Source of the DNA: Rhodoferax lithotrophicus
GTDB taxonomy: Bacteria; Pseudomonadota; Gammaproteobacteria; Burkholderiales; Burkholderiaceae_C
Direction: 5' to 3'
Assembly: GCF_019973615.1 (NCBI RefSeq)
Contig: NZ_AP024238.1
Span: 3,121,989-3,185,988, forward strand
Length of the DNA stretch: 64,000 bases
The notes under the pieces: generated by a model
What the model was told of the DNA's origin: nothing
The model's database searches: none
Seen by the model: the letters and a program-made list of their open reading frames with translations, nothing else
Program-made: the position numbers and the translations under genes
Part shown: in pieces, positions 1 to 9,216 of the stretch
How positions within the stretch are numbered: the first letter of the stretch is position 1
Layout: each line of letters starts with the position of its first letter

Positions 1-1
1 T

Positions 2-940
2 ATCCGTTCATGCGATGCATTGTTACTTATCGGTGGTGATAATATAACATTGGACTATGGTCTGGAGTCTTTAATTTGGCACATACGCTTCGCGCAGCAT
101 GCGCAACGCTTAGGAAAAAAAGTTATGGTCTGGGGTGCATCTATCGGCCCATTCACTAGCGAACCAATTACTGAAAAATTTGTATCGAACTTCTTACGAT
201 CTACTGTTTTTACCACCGTCCGCGAAACCATTTCTGAGCAGTATTTAAAATCAATTGGTATAGATAAAAATGTAGTACTGGTCACAGATGGCGCTTTTGT
301 CATGGTACCCGAACCGGTAGACACGACCGCATATTGGCCCATATCTACCAGTAATGCAGTCCTAGGTTTCAATATTAGTCCTCTCATTCAAAAATTCAGA
401 CCCGCTGGAGAACCCAAAGAGGTTCTTCAACGCGAAATTGTTAATTTTCTCAAATACACGATGAACAACAATGACATGTCCATCGTTCTGATTCCACATG
501 TCGACCCACTTGATGGTGCCAAGAATAACAGCGACACACATTACATGCAGGAAATATTAGATATGTGCACTGGTTTCGAGAGCCGACTAGCTATAGTGCC
601 GAACTCACTGAATGCTGCTCAATTGAAGTTCATTCTATCCAAATGCACCTATTTTATCGGTGCACGCACTCACGCCACAATAGGGGCTTTGAGTTGTCTT
701 GTGCCGACAATATCGATCGCATACAGCGTCAAAGCTAAAGGCTTAAATAGAGACCTATTCAAAACTGAGAAATTTGTATTGGAAACTTCCAAAGTTAACT
801 CTATTTCACTTCAAGACAGTCTTCAATTTTTAATTGAAAACAAAGATAACATCATTTCAACACTGTCGAAACGTATACCCCTTTGGCGAGAAAGTGCAAC
901 TATTTCCGCAAAAATGATCAACCAAATGATTGGGAAATAG
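2..940 (+). CDS. Polysaccharide pyruvyl transferase family protein (5' truncated by window edge)
   Basis: The reading frame is open to the left edge (the codons before the first listed start read IRSCDA without a stop), so the true N-terminus lies outside the window. The visible stretch SCDALLLIGGDN followed by GASIGPF and, near the C-terminus, CTYFIGARTHATIGAL is typical of the polysaccharide pyruvyl transferase fold. Members add ketal pyruvate to exopolysaccharide sugars or act in related surface-glycan steps. It ends 3 bp before an FrhB-like gene, a pairing common in polysaccharide clusters. The acceptor sugar cannot be told. The region is A/T-rich. Confidence 0.8.
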   Translation: MRSCDALLLIGGDNITLDYGLESLIWHIRFAQHAQRLGKKVMVWGASIGPFTSEPITEKFVSNFLRSTVFTTVRETISEQYLKSIGIDKNVVLVTDGAFVMVPEPVDTTAYWPISTSNAVLGFNISPLIQKFRPAGEPKEVLQREIVNFLKYTMNNNDMSIVLIPHVDPLDGAKNNSDTHYMQEILDMCTGFESRLAIVPNSLNAAQLKFILSKCTYFIGARTHATIGALSCLVPTISIAYSVKAKGLNRDLFKTEKFVLETSKVNSISLQDSLQFLIENKDNIISTLSKRIPLWRESATISAKMINQMIGK

Positions 941-943
941 TTA

Positions 944-2341
944 ATGCATAATATTGATTCTGAACAATCAATCTTTGGTATCAAAGAGGTGATACAAGAG
1001 GGGCTTTGTATCGGATGTGGCGCCTGTACAAACCAAAGTAAATTTGCAACTGTTCGATTTAACGATTATGGAGAACTGACCGCCGATATAAGCAAGGCAA
1101 ACATTCAAGAGTTAGATTTAATGGGAAAGACTTGTCCCTTTTCCGACTCGGCACCAAATGAGAATATATTAACAGAAACGATATTCAAATCTGAACCAAA
1201 CGTAACCTACAGCGATGTATTGGGCTACTACACTGGTTTGATGGCAGGCTTCTCAAATAAGCATCGCCCATTTGGATCATCAGGTGGCATAGTTTCTTGG
1301 CTATTAGAGGAGATATTGACTAATAAAACTGTTGATGCAGTCATTGTTGTTGGGCGTACACCAGACTCAGATCGTTTTTTTGGATACAAGGTGATCACAG
1401 ACCCATGTGACTTACAGTCAAATGGTACATCTTTTTACTATCCTGTCAGCTATGACAACGTCCTAAGATATATCCAAGATAATCCTGGCAAATATGCTAT
1501 TACTGGAGTTCCATGTTTTCATAAGGCGTTAAGACAATTAAAACTTGTCAATCCAATTATTGCACAGAGAGTTGTACTGCAGATTGGAATAGTTTGTGGC
1601 CAAATGAAGAGTTCTTTCTATTTAGAATACTTGGATCGCAAAGCTGGCAAAACCAATCCATTGATTGATGCGTGCTTTCGTCGTAAGGATGAAAATCTCC
1701 ATGCAGATAATTATTTATTTGAAGGAAAATTTCTAAAAAATAATGGAGAAATGCAAAAAAGAATTGTAAAAAATAGTGACATAGGTTCAAATTGGGCAAT
1801 GGGATTTTTTAAACCGCGAGCATGTGATTTTTGCGATGATGTCTTTGCTGAAACTGCGGACATTGCAGTTATGGATGCTTGGCTTGATCCGTATATAAGT
1901 GATGGAAAAGGGACAAGTATTGTTATTGCTAGAACAAACTTAATTAATCAATTTTTAATTTCTGGCCAAAGCAATGACATGCTGGTACTAAATAGTATTT
2001 CTGAAAATAATGTTATTGAGTCACAACGAGGTGGCCTTAATCATCGAAGAGTCGGATTACGGTATCGTTTGCACATAGGCGACTCAAGATACCTCCCGAA
2101 AAAACGCGTATTGCCTAGCGCCACCATCGATATATGGATGAAGTTTGAGCAACGAATTCGAGCATCAATTCGTGCTCAGAGTAGAAGTGCAATGCGAATT
2201 CAATTGAACTCTACGAGTTTTGATCTGAAATTATTTAATAAAAATATGAGGATATTACTATATATATATAAATGGTTTCTAAGATTAAGAAAAATAGCTA
2301 CAAAGCATCAAAACTACCAAAAAGAATTCGAACTTGATTAG
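944..2341 (+). CDS. Coenzyme F420 hydrogenase/dehydrogenase beta-subunit family Fe-S protein
   Basis: 465 aa. The N-terminus carries a ferredoxin-like motif, GLCIGCGACTN, with Cys22, Cys25 and Cys28, and another Cys in GKTCPF near residue 64. The middle has SGGIVSWLLEEIL and TGVPCFHKALRQL, typical of the FrhB/FdhB domain, and RACDFCDDVFAETADIAVMDAW later, which supplies more Cys ligands. Despite the family name these proteins occur in bacteria without F420, next to polysaccharide pyruvyl transferases, as here. I infer a redox or ketal-transfer partner role in surface glycan modification; the reaction is not known. Its end overlaps the next open frame slightly. Confidence 0.75.
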   Translation: MHNIDSEQSIFGIKEVIQEGLCIGCGACTNQSKFATVRFNDYGELTADISKANIQELDLMGKTCPFSDSAPNENILTETIFKSEPNVTYSDVLGYYTGLMAGFSNKHRPFGSSGGIVSWLLEEILTNKTVDAVIVVGRTPDSDRFFGYKVITDPCDLQSNGTSFYYPVSYDNVLRYIQDNPGKYAITGVPCFHKALRQLKLVNPIIAQRVVLQIGIVCGQMKSSFYLEYLDRKAGKTNPLIDACFRRKDENLHADNYLFEGKFLKNNGEMQKRIVKNSDIGSNWAMGFFKPRACDFCDDVFAETADIAVMDAWLDPYISDGKGTSIVIARTNLINQFLISGQSNDMLVLNSISENNVIESQRGGLNHRRVGLRYRLHIGDSRYLPKKRVLPSATIDIWMKFEQRIRASIRAQSRSAMRIQLNSTSFDLKLFNKNMRILLYIYKWFLRLRKIATKHQNYQKEFELD

Positions 2342-2369
2342 AAAGAATATTTATGATCATATCTTCATT

Positions 2370-3866
2370 ATGAATTTTTTGATAAAAATACCTTCATTGA
2401 AATTAAAAAATACCACTATTATTTTGCTGATTGCAATCTGTTTGGCTTTCTTTGTAGGCATCTTAGTCGGATCTGGTTCATATATTCTTATAGTGGCGCT
2501 GATGTCACTTATACCTGCTTGCATAGTACTTAAACGTCCTGATATAAGCTTAGCTCTCTTAGCGGCCTTTACATTGCTCATTGCAGGAACGATTAAATAT
2601 TTTTTAGGTTTAGGCCAATTTCAGTGGATTCTTTCGGGGCTGGGGGTCCTGCTGTTAGCCTACGCAGCATTACAACACACATTTACACCGTTCATTGCTA
2701 CATCAGAAGATCCTGGCTTCTTGGCATTGATTGGACTTTGGTGGGCAATATTGTTATTTGGCTCTGCAGCTAATAACCTACCGATGCTGGATTGGTTGGT
2801 CGGTGTACGAATCTATCTACCGGTATTTGGTGTGTTTGCCTATATTGCTTACTGCTACCCGAGTGAGCGATTACTAAAGGGTATATTGTTTTTTATGTTG
2901 ACCGTTGGAAGTGTGCAATGGGTTTTTTGTATATATCAAAAGCTGCTTATAGTTCCCTTAAGACTTGCTGGTCATTACCCTGGATCCGCTTGGGACAGCA
3001 TCGTTGGAACTTTTGGAGGTGATAAATTTGGTGGTGGTGAAAGTGGCTCTTTAGGTGTTTATTTGTCGCTAATGGCCACGCTGGCTATAGCCCTGCACAA
3101 ACAAGAACAACTTAAAACCTTTTGGTTTTTTTTGATCTTTGTGTCAAGTTTTGCCGCAATGGCCATGGTGGAATCCAAGATCATTGCATTGATGATCCCT
3201 GCAGGTTTTTTCTTGGTATACCGAGAATATGCATTCAAAAAACCAATCGCTTTTATATCCGGATCAATAGCGGTGGCAATTTTAATGGCTTGCTTGTTGA
3301 TCGCCTATTACTACTTGTACTGGCAGACAGACGATAACAAGGGATTACTTGATGCACTGTATGATCGTTTTGCCTACAGTTTTGACCCGAAATTTCAGCC
3401 ATCAACGACCAACTTAGGCCGTGTTAAGTCATTAGTTTTTTGGTGGGACAGGCACGCACTTCTAGACAACCCATTGACCATACTCTTCGGACATGGATTA
3501 GCGAGTGCAGTCAGCTCAAGCTCCATCATTGGTACGGGTGTAGCTGTGCGTGCGCAAGCAGTAATGCTTGACGTAACCGGCATTTCAAAATTGCTATGGG
3601 AAACCGGTGTTGTTGGTAGTCTTGTGTTCATTTCAATATTTGTTCTTGGATTCTTTCGTGCCCGTAAACTCAAATCGAATTCAGCATTACCTCCATGGCA
3701 CAGAGCTGCAATGACAGGCGTAGAGGCTGCCTTCGCTTTGATGCCTTTTACGATTTTTTATGAAGTAACTATCGTTAGTAGCCCACCAATGCAGTTTGCA
3801 GCTATGTTTTTCCTAGGTTATGTGGCATATTGGTGGCGCGAGAACCACCATACGACCTATGGCTAA
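2370..3866 (+). CDS. O-antigen polymerase/ligase-like multi-pass membrane protein
   Basis: About 498 aa from the ATG at 2370; a TTG 36 bases upstream would overlap the preceding gene. Roughly ten to twelve hydrophobic segments run along the protein, beginning with TTIILLIAICLAFFVGIL. A large polar loop around residues 300-400 ends in a region with GHGLASAVSSSSI, the layout of Wzy/WaaL-type proteins, where the long periplasmic loop carries the active site. Sequence conservation in this family is low, so polymerase versus ligase cannot be decided. The position between a pyruvyltransferase pair and a flippase favours a repeat-unit polymerase. Confidence 0.65.
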   Translation: MNFLIKIPSLKLKNTTIILLIAICLAFFVGILVGSGSYILIVALMSLIPACIVLKRPDISLALLAAFTLLIAGTIKYFLGLGQFQWILSGLGVLLLAYAALQHTFTPFIATSEDPGFLALIGLWWAILLFGSAANNLPMLDWLVGVRIYLPVFGVFAYIAYCYPSERLLKGILFFMLTVGSVQWVFCIYQKLLIVPLRLAGHYPGSAWDSIVGTFGGDKFGGGESGSLGVYLSLMATLAIALHKQEQLKTFWFFLIFVSSFAAMAMVESKIIALMIPAGFFLVYREYAFKKPIAFISGSIAVAILMACLLIAYYYLYWQTDDNKGLLDALYDRFAYSFDPKFQPSTTNLGRVKSLVFWWDRHALLDNPLTILFGHGLASAVSSSSIIGTGVAVRAQAVMLDVTGISKLLWETGVVGSLVFISIFVLGFFRARKLKSNSALPPWHRAAMTGVEAAFALMPFTIFYEVTIVSSPPMQFAAMFFLGYVAYWWRENHHTTYG

Positions 3867-5376
3867 TCATTACGGCAAATCTGCCGTCAAAGCTTCTCTC
3901 GTTCACTTCTTCTTTGGTAAGGCACTCAATGCAGTTGTCAGCCTAGTCACATTGATTGCCCTAGCACGCTGGTTAACACCAGCCGATTACGGCATTTACA
4001 TAGCGTTCAGTGCCTTACAAGCAAGTTTGCTTGTAGTGTCCGATCTTGGCATTGACACCACTGCAGAACGGTTTATGCCGGAATTGCGCATGCACCACTC
4101 AGACTTTGAGTTACTTGGCTTTGTAGCAGCAGTACTATGTGCACGTGTCGGCACTTTATTCTTCATGGTAGGAATTGGGTGGCTATTTGCAGACGACATT
4201 ACTGCGATTGTCGGATTGAACGCGTATAGCGGTCTTTTCAAACTTTGGCTTGGTGTTGTGGCATTTTCTGGCTTGCTAGGGCTTGCCGTAGTGCTTTTGG
4301 AATCGATGTTGCATCAACGGCCGGCACAAACCAGCATGTCGATATATGTGGTTCTGAAGCTTCTGCTTCTGTATTTAGGCTGGCATCTATTTACGATAGA
4401 CATCCTATATATGGTACAAATTGAACTGATAGCCACTTGCATCGCAGCATTGTTTGGCACTGTGCAATTACTTAGCCATTTTTCTCTGGCAGGACTGCAC
4501 GATGGATGGTTGATTGTGAAAAAAAATCGGCAACGACTTCAACGTTTCGCATTCTTTAACTATTTTGCACAGGTCGTATTTCAACTTTTCAGTGCTGAAG
4601 TAATAAAACTGATGGTTACTCGCCTACTTGGTGTGTTGCAATCAGCTGTTTATGGCTTTGCACATAGTTTGGCGGAAACGGTACAACGTTATTTGCCTAC
4701 GGTTTTGTTGCTTCGACTCATCAAACCAGTGTTCGTTAGCAGATATGTAAAAACTGGAGACTTTGGACAACTCAATTCTTTGGCTCAGCTCGTTCTGAAA
4801 TTGAACTTATTGATACTAACGCCCACTATTGCTTTTGCTGCCGTTTATGGTGGAAGATTACTTTCATTAATATCAAATGGCAAGTATGAGGAAGCACACT
4901 GGCTTTTAGTTGGAATGCTAGGAATTTTAGTATTTAATAGCCATAAGATAATATTGTCATTACTGGCAGGAACACTTGAAAAGAATAAAATGCAACTTTA
5001 TGCAGGAATAGCATCATCTATTGTTTTTCCTATAGCGTTATTGTTAATACCAAGACTTGGTCCACTTGGTGCTATTGCAGTTTCAGCAATAAGCGGATTG
5101 ACCTACAACACTTATGCAACCTTCTATTTACGCAAAGCCGGCTATTGTTATCAACCAGATTTACGTGCTGCAACTGTGTTTTTAATTTCAGGTATTCTGA
5201 CATTTTTATTAATTTTTTTGATAAATAAAATGCTTCCTTTTCTACTAGGTCTTTTTATTGCAGTTTTTATCGGTGGAAGTTTTTATATTTTCGTAGTTCG
5301 TACAATGCATGCATTTAGTAAGGAAGAAGTTAAAATATTAAACTCATTACTACCCAAAACTTTCTTCAATTTATGA
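3859..5376 (+). CDS. Oligosaccharide flippase (Wzx/MATE-like) family protein
   Basis: 505 aa from ATG 3859 (the frame is open 39 bases further upstream, but MANHYGKSAVKASLVHF is the natural amphipathic start of this family). About twelve to fourteen membrane segments are visible. The N-terminal ALARWLTPADYGIYIAFSAL matches the usual Wzx/polysaccharide-export opening. It would move lipid-linked repeat units across the inner membrane. The start overlaps the end of the polymerase-like gene by 8 bp and the stop overlaps the next start by 4 bp (ATGA), so the genes are translationally linked. Confidence 0.8.
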   Translation: MANHYGKSAVKASLVHFFFGKALNAVVSLVTLIALARWLTPADYGIYIAFSALQASLLVVSDLGIDTTAERFMPELRMHHSDFELLGFVAAVLCARVGTLFFMVGIGWLFADDITAIVGLNAYSGLFKLWLGVVAFSGLLGLAVVLLESMLHQRPAQTSMSIYVVLKLLLLYLGWHLFTIDILYMVQIELIATCIAALFGTVQLLSHFSLAGLHDGWLIVKKNRQRLQRFAFFNYFAQVVFQLFSAEVIKLMVTRLLGVLQSAVYGFAHSLAETVQRYLPTVLLLRLIKPVFVSRYVKTGDFGQLNSLAQLVLKLNLLILTPTIAFAAVYGGRLLSLISNGKYEEAHWLLVGMLGILVFNSHKIILSLLAGTLEKNKMQLYAGIASSIVFPIALLLIPRLGPLGAIAVSAISGLTYNTYATFYLRKAGYCYQPDLRAATVFLISGILTFLLIFLINKMLPFLLGLFIAVFIGGSFYIFVVRTMHAFSKEEVKILNSLLPKTFFNL

Positions 5377-6401
5377 CAATGAATACAAGAGTGAAGGTTA
5401 GCATCGTTATCAAAGCGTTCAATGAAGAAGCGAAAATAGGTTCCACTATTGTGAGTGCAATTCATGCAATTTCATTCGTAGGTGGAGAAGTCATTCTTGC
5501 TGACTCTTACTCAACAGATAGAACTGTCTCTATCGCATCAAAATATCCTATAAAGATTACACAGCTTACAAACCCGGATGAACGCTGTTGCGGCATCGGC
5601 GGGCAACTTGGCTATCAGGCTGCCTTTGGTGAATTTATTTGGATTGTTGATGGAGACATGGTTCTTTCAGCTGAATTTCTCGCCGCTGCCCTGAGAACTT
5701 TAGAGAATGAACCTCAACTCGCCGGAGTTGGAGGACGCGTAATTGAGAAGAATTTAGATAGCCTCGAGTTCCGCGCCAGGCTCTTGCGTGCACCAGTCAA
5801 TCTACAACCTGGCGAAGTAGACCGACTTGATGGTGGCGGCGTTTATAGGCGAAGTGCAATTATCAGTATTGGTTATTTCACCAATAGAAATCTGCATTCT
5901 TATGAAGAGTATGAACTGGCAGCCCGTCTTCGTACCGCCGGTTGGAAACTTAAGCGCATGAATATCGAATCTGTGACGCACTTTGGTCATCAAATCGAGG
6001 CATATTCGCTACTAAAAAAACGTTGGACTAGTGGATATGTTCTAGGCATTGGCGAACTATTACGCAGCGCTATCTGGAAACCACACTTAAAACTCATCTT
6101 GATAGAAGTCAAAGAGTTGCGACTATACTCAATTGTTATAATATGGTGGATTTTTTTGATTTATGGGTTTTTTGAATTTTCTAATTATAAGTTAGTTGTT
6201 ATCAATTTGGCAGTTGCACCGTTTGCAGTCATGTCATTACGAAAGAAATCTATTCCAATGGGCATTTATTCTGTTTTTTCTTGGAACTTTTATGCAATAG
6301 GATTGTTACGTGGATTATTTAAAAAACAATATCCACCTAACAAAATAATTAAAAGTCAAACTATTCTAAGTGCAACATCTAATATTACAGTTGAGCGATA
6401 A
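5373..6401 (+). CDS. Glycosyltransferase family 2 with C-terminal membrane segments
   Basis: 342 aa. GT-A fold signs: VSIVIKAFNEEAKIGSTI at the N-terminus, SYSTDRT, and the metal-binding IVDGDMVLS. The 110 C-terminal residues contain two or three hydrophobic segments (IVIIWWIFLIYGFF is one), anchoring it to the inner membrane, as usual for enzymes acting on undecaprenyl-linked sugars. It overlaps the flippase by 4 bp and lies 2 bp before the secreted hydrolase. Donor and acceptor are not readable from sequence. Confidence 0.8.
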   Translation: MTMNTRVKVSIVIKAFNEEAKIGSTIVSAIHAISFVGGEVILADSYSTDRTVSIASKYPIKITQLTNPDERCCGIGGQLGYQAAFGEFIWIVDGDMVLSAEFLAAALRTLENEPQLAGVGGRVIEKNLDSLEFRARLLRAPVNLQPGEVDRLDGGGVYRRSAIISIGYFTNRNLHSYEEYELAARLRTAGWKLKRMNIESVTHFGHQIEAYSLLKKRWTSGYVLGIGELLRSAIWKPHLKLILIEVKELRLYSIVIIWWIFLIYGFFEFSNYKLVVINLAVAPFAVMSLRKKSIPMGIYSVFSWNFYAIGLLRGLFKKQYPPNKIIKSQTILSATSNITVER

Positions 6402-6403
6402 AT

Positions 6404-7933
6404 GTGCTGAATATCAGATCATCCCTATCTGTTGTAGTGCTTATACTCTTCGTTCATGCAATTGCACTGGGCCAATGCAATGTCCAGCCAGAAATAAAAA
6501 TACGAGGTGATACGAATATTACTGTACAAGACTCAATATACAGAACTTTGACCCCGCAATTTTTCGGTTTTAACTTGGAGCTAATTGAATTCCAGAATTC
6601 GTTATGGAATACAGAAGGGGGGAGCGTTGAAAGTGGAGTCATTAAATTACTCCAACGATTCCCTGGTGCGATTTATAGATACCCCGGTGGAACAGTTGCA
6701 AATCACTTTGACTGGTCTGCTGCAATCGGTCCTATTTCTGCACGAAGATCGCAGCAGATAGTTGGCTATCAAGAACCTAAAGCTGTCCAATTTGGTCCGA
6801 GTGAGTATCTCCGTTTTGTGAAGCAAACAGGTGGAACCGCGTGGTATGTGCTAAATCTATATGGAGCATTAAACACCCCCAACACATCACAAAATTTAGC
6901 CAAATCTGCTGGCAATTTGGCCGCATTTTTCGATAGTGAACGGTCAAAAGGCATGCCTGCAATTTACAGGTGGGAACTAGGAAATGAACTGGATCGTGGG
7001 AGCTACAGTTGGCCAGCCTCAAAATATGCAAGTGTCGCCACTGAAGTCGCCAATGCAGTAAAGCCTTTCCTTCATGAAGCCAAGTTAGTTAGCATGTCGC
7101 AAGATTGGGCACACACCAGTACCAACACTTTCGGTGTCGATTACAACTCCTATATTGCAGCGGCACTAAGTCAAGTCACCACAGAATTTGCAAGCCATTT
7201 GTACTACGATGGTGCACCATGGGGCTTGCCTTTACCAAAGCTAATAAAGCAACTTTGTAAGAATTTAAGTTCAGTTCAGTCAGCCTCACAGAACGGATCA
7301 CTTTGGATAACAGAGCACGGTAGAGCACCACTTGGTACGCCTGCTGATCCGGGATGGAAAAACAATTGGCCACAAACAGCTGGACAGGCGGCCGCAATAA
7401 GTGCCGCCGACATGATGATCTCAATCGCTCAGACGCAGCAAACGAATGGGGCGTTCATACACTCACTCCACGGCACAAAAGGACCATGGCCACTATTTCA
7501 CAAACGAACTGATGGGGTTATCTACCCCAGCGCCGTTTACTGGGCATTAGTCCTTTTGCGCGAGACACTATTAGATAAAGTTTTGGTGTCTGCTATTAGC
7601 ACATTAAATGATGCAAAAAATGGTGTTGGATATGACATTAATGCAGTTGTTATGACAAATGATAAGCGAAATCAGTATTCAATTTGGTTAATTAATAGAG
7701 GAAGCACTGCATCGACTAATAAGTTTTTAGTGCCCATACTTGCCGGAAAACGCTTGCTGATTAAGGCAGCAATTCTTTCCAGCAATGATCCAAAAAGCAA
7801 TAACTATTCTGAACAATACAAAATATCTCCACTCCGAAAGGAAGTTTACGTTGACGTAAACCAATTTGGTGAATTTGAATTTGTAGTGCCGGCTTACTCT
7901 GTTAATGCTTTAAAAATCCACAATATTGAATAA
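6404..7933 (+). CDS. Secreted clan GH-A glycoside hydrolase (GH51/GH39/GH79-like)
   Basis: 509 aa, GTG start (the ATG two bases earlier hits an immediate stop). A signal peptide is evident (SLSVVVLILFVHAIALGQ). The barrel opens with FFGFNLELIEF and RYPGGTVANHFDW, which recalls the GH51 RFPGG..DW strand. RWELGNELD supplies the likely acid/base Glu195 and LWITEHGRAP the likely nucleophile Glu304, the two-Glu arrangement of clan GH-A. The exact family is not assignable by eye. Inside a polysaccharide operon a periplasmic hydrolase probably trims or releases the polymer, as PslG does in Pseudomonas (analogy, inference). Confidence 0.7.
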   Translation: MLNIRSSLSVVVLILFVHAIALGQCNVQPEIKIRGDTNITVQDSIYRTLTPQFFGFNLELIEFQNSLWNTEGGSVESGVIKLLQRFPGAIYRYPGGTVANHFDWSAAIGPISARRSQQIVGYQEPKAVQFGPSEYLRFVKQTGGTAWYVLNLYGALNTPNTSQNLAKSAGNLAAFFDSERSKGMPAIYRWELGNELDRGSYSWPASKYASVATEVANAVKPFLHEAKLVSMSQDWAHTSTNTFGVDYNSYIAAALSQVTTEFASHLYYDGAPWGLPLPKLIKQLCKNLSSVQSASQNGSLWITEHGRAPLGTPADPGWKNNWPQTAGQAAAISAADMMISIAQTQQTNGAFIHSLHGTKGPWPLFHKRTDGVIYPSAVYWALVLLRETLLDKVLVSAISTLNDAKNGVGYDINAVVMTNDKRNQYSIWLINRGSTASTNKFLVPILAGKRLLIKAAILSSNDPKSNNYSEQYKISPLRKEVYVDVNQFGEFEFVVPAYSVNALKIHNIE

Positions 7934-7988
7934 AAATAATATAATATATAATATATATTCACTTTTGAATTTATTTAATAATCACGGT

Positions 7989-9215
7989 ATGCCGAAAATT
8001 TTGAGTATTAACAATTACCACTACCGCCGTGGTGGATCAGATGTGGTTTACCTGGATCACGCCGCACTGATGGAGGAACAGGGCTGGATCAATGGCTTTT
8101 TCTCCATGAACCACTCAAAAAATTTAGACACACTTTGGTCTAAGTACTTCATTGATGAGATTGAGTTTGGGCACGCCTATTCCCTAGGTCAAAAGCTCGC
8201 AATGGCCTCCAAGGTGGTCTATTCATTTGAAGCGCAGAACAAACTCAAACGACTTTTGCAAGACTTTCCGGCAGATATTGCGCACCTGCATTGCGTTTAC
8301 CACCACCTATCACCATCCATCATCTCCACGCTACGCGATACAGGGGTACCAGTGGTTATGACTGCCCATGACCTCAAGATTGCATGCCCGGCCTACAAAA
8401 TGCTCAACGACACCGGCGTGTGCGAAAAGTGTAAAGAGGGGAATTTACTCAATGTAGTAAAGCATCGCTGTGTGCGCGATTCACTGACTGCAAGTGCCAT
8501 AGTGATGGTGGAAAGTATCGTGCATCGCATGCTAAATACCTACCAGGGCAAGCTGGACAAGGTGGTGGTGCCCAGCCGCTTCTTTATGGAAAAATTTATA
8601 GAGTGGGGCTGGCCGGGTGACAAGTTTGCGTATATACCCAATTTCGTAGATTCGACGCGTTTTGAGCCTAGCTATAACCCAGGCAACTACTTTTTGTATT
8701 TTGGCCGCATCGCACCAGAAAAAGGTATCGCCACACTGATGCGAGCGGCCAAAGCTGCCGGAATCAAGCTCAAGATTGCTGGCACAGGGCCTATCGAGGC
8801 TGAGTTGCATACATTACAGGCTGAGCTTCAAGGCGATATTGAATTCCTGGGCTACAAATTGGGCTCAGAGCTGCATGCACTTATCCGCGATGCGCGAGCC
8901 GTAGTGCTGCCATCTGAATGGTATGAAAACGCTCCAATGAGCGTTCTGGAAAGCTTTGCGCTGGGCACACCCATAATCGGTGCGAGAATAGGCGGTATTC
9001 CAGAAATGTTAATTGAAGGCGAAACAGGTTGGACTTTTGAAAGTCGCAATAGCGAGGAGTTGACGGATCTGCTTTCCCGCGTGGTAGACATGCCATTGAC
9101 ACAAATGGCAAACGCGGGGCGTAACGCACGCAATCATGTCACCAGCAATTTCAATCGCGCAAGATATTTACAAGCTACGCTAGAGCTGTATGCAAGCCTT
9201 GGTGTTAAACATTGA
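7989..9215 (+). CDS. Glycosyltransferase family 4 with Cys-rich insert
   Basis: 408 aa from ATG 7989 (MPKILSINNYHYRRGGSD is the normal GT4 start; the frame is open from a TTG at 7926 in A/T-rich leader sequence). It has the GT-B layout with FGRIAPEKGIATLMRA and the donor-site region LPSEWYENAPMSVLESFALG. Residues about 120-150 carry a Cys cluster (CPAYKMLNDTGVCEKCKEGN, then KHRC) found in one subgroup of these enzymes, possibly a metal site. Base composition here is closer to the host than in the genes before it. Confidence 0.85.
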   Translation: MPKILSINNYHYRRGGSDVVYLDHAALMEEQGWINGFFSMNHSKNLDTLWSKYFIDEIEFGHAYSLGQKLAMASKVVYSFEAQNKLKRLLQDFPADIAHLHCVYHHLSPSIISTLRDTGVPVVMTAHDLKIACPAYKMLNDTGVCEKCKEGNLLNVVKHRCVRDSLTASAIVMVESIVHRMLNTYQGKLDKVVVPSRFFMEKFIEWGWPGDKFAYIPNFVDSTRFEPSYNPGNYFLYFGRIAPEKGIATLMRAAKAAGIKLKIAGTGPIEAELHTLQAELQGDIEFLGYKLGSELHALIRDARAVVLPSEWYENAPMSVLESFALGTPIIGARIGGIPEMLIEGETGWTFESRNSEELTDLLSRVVDMPLTQMANAGRNARNHVTSNFNRARYLQATLELYASLGVKH

Positions 9216-9216
9216 T

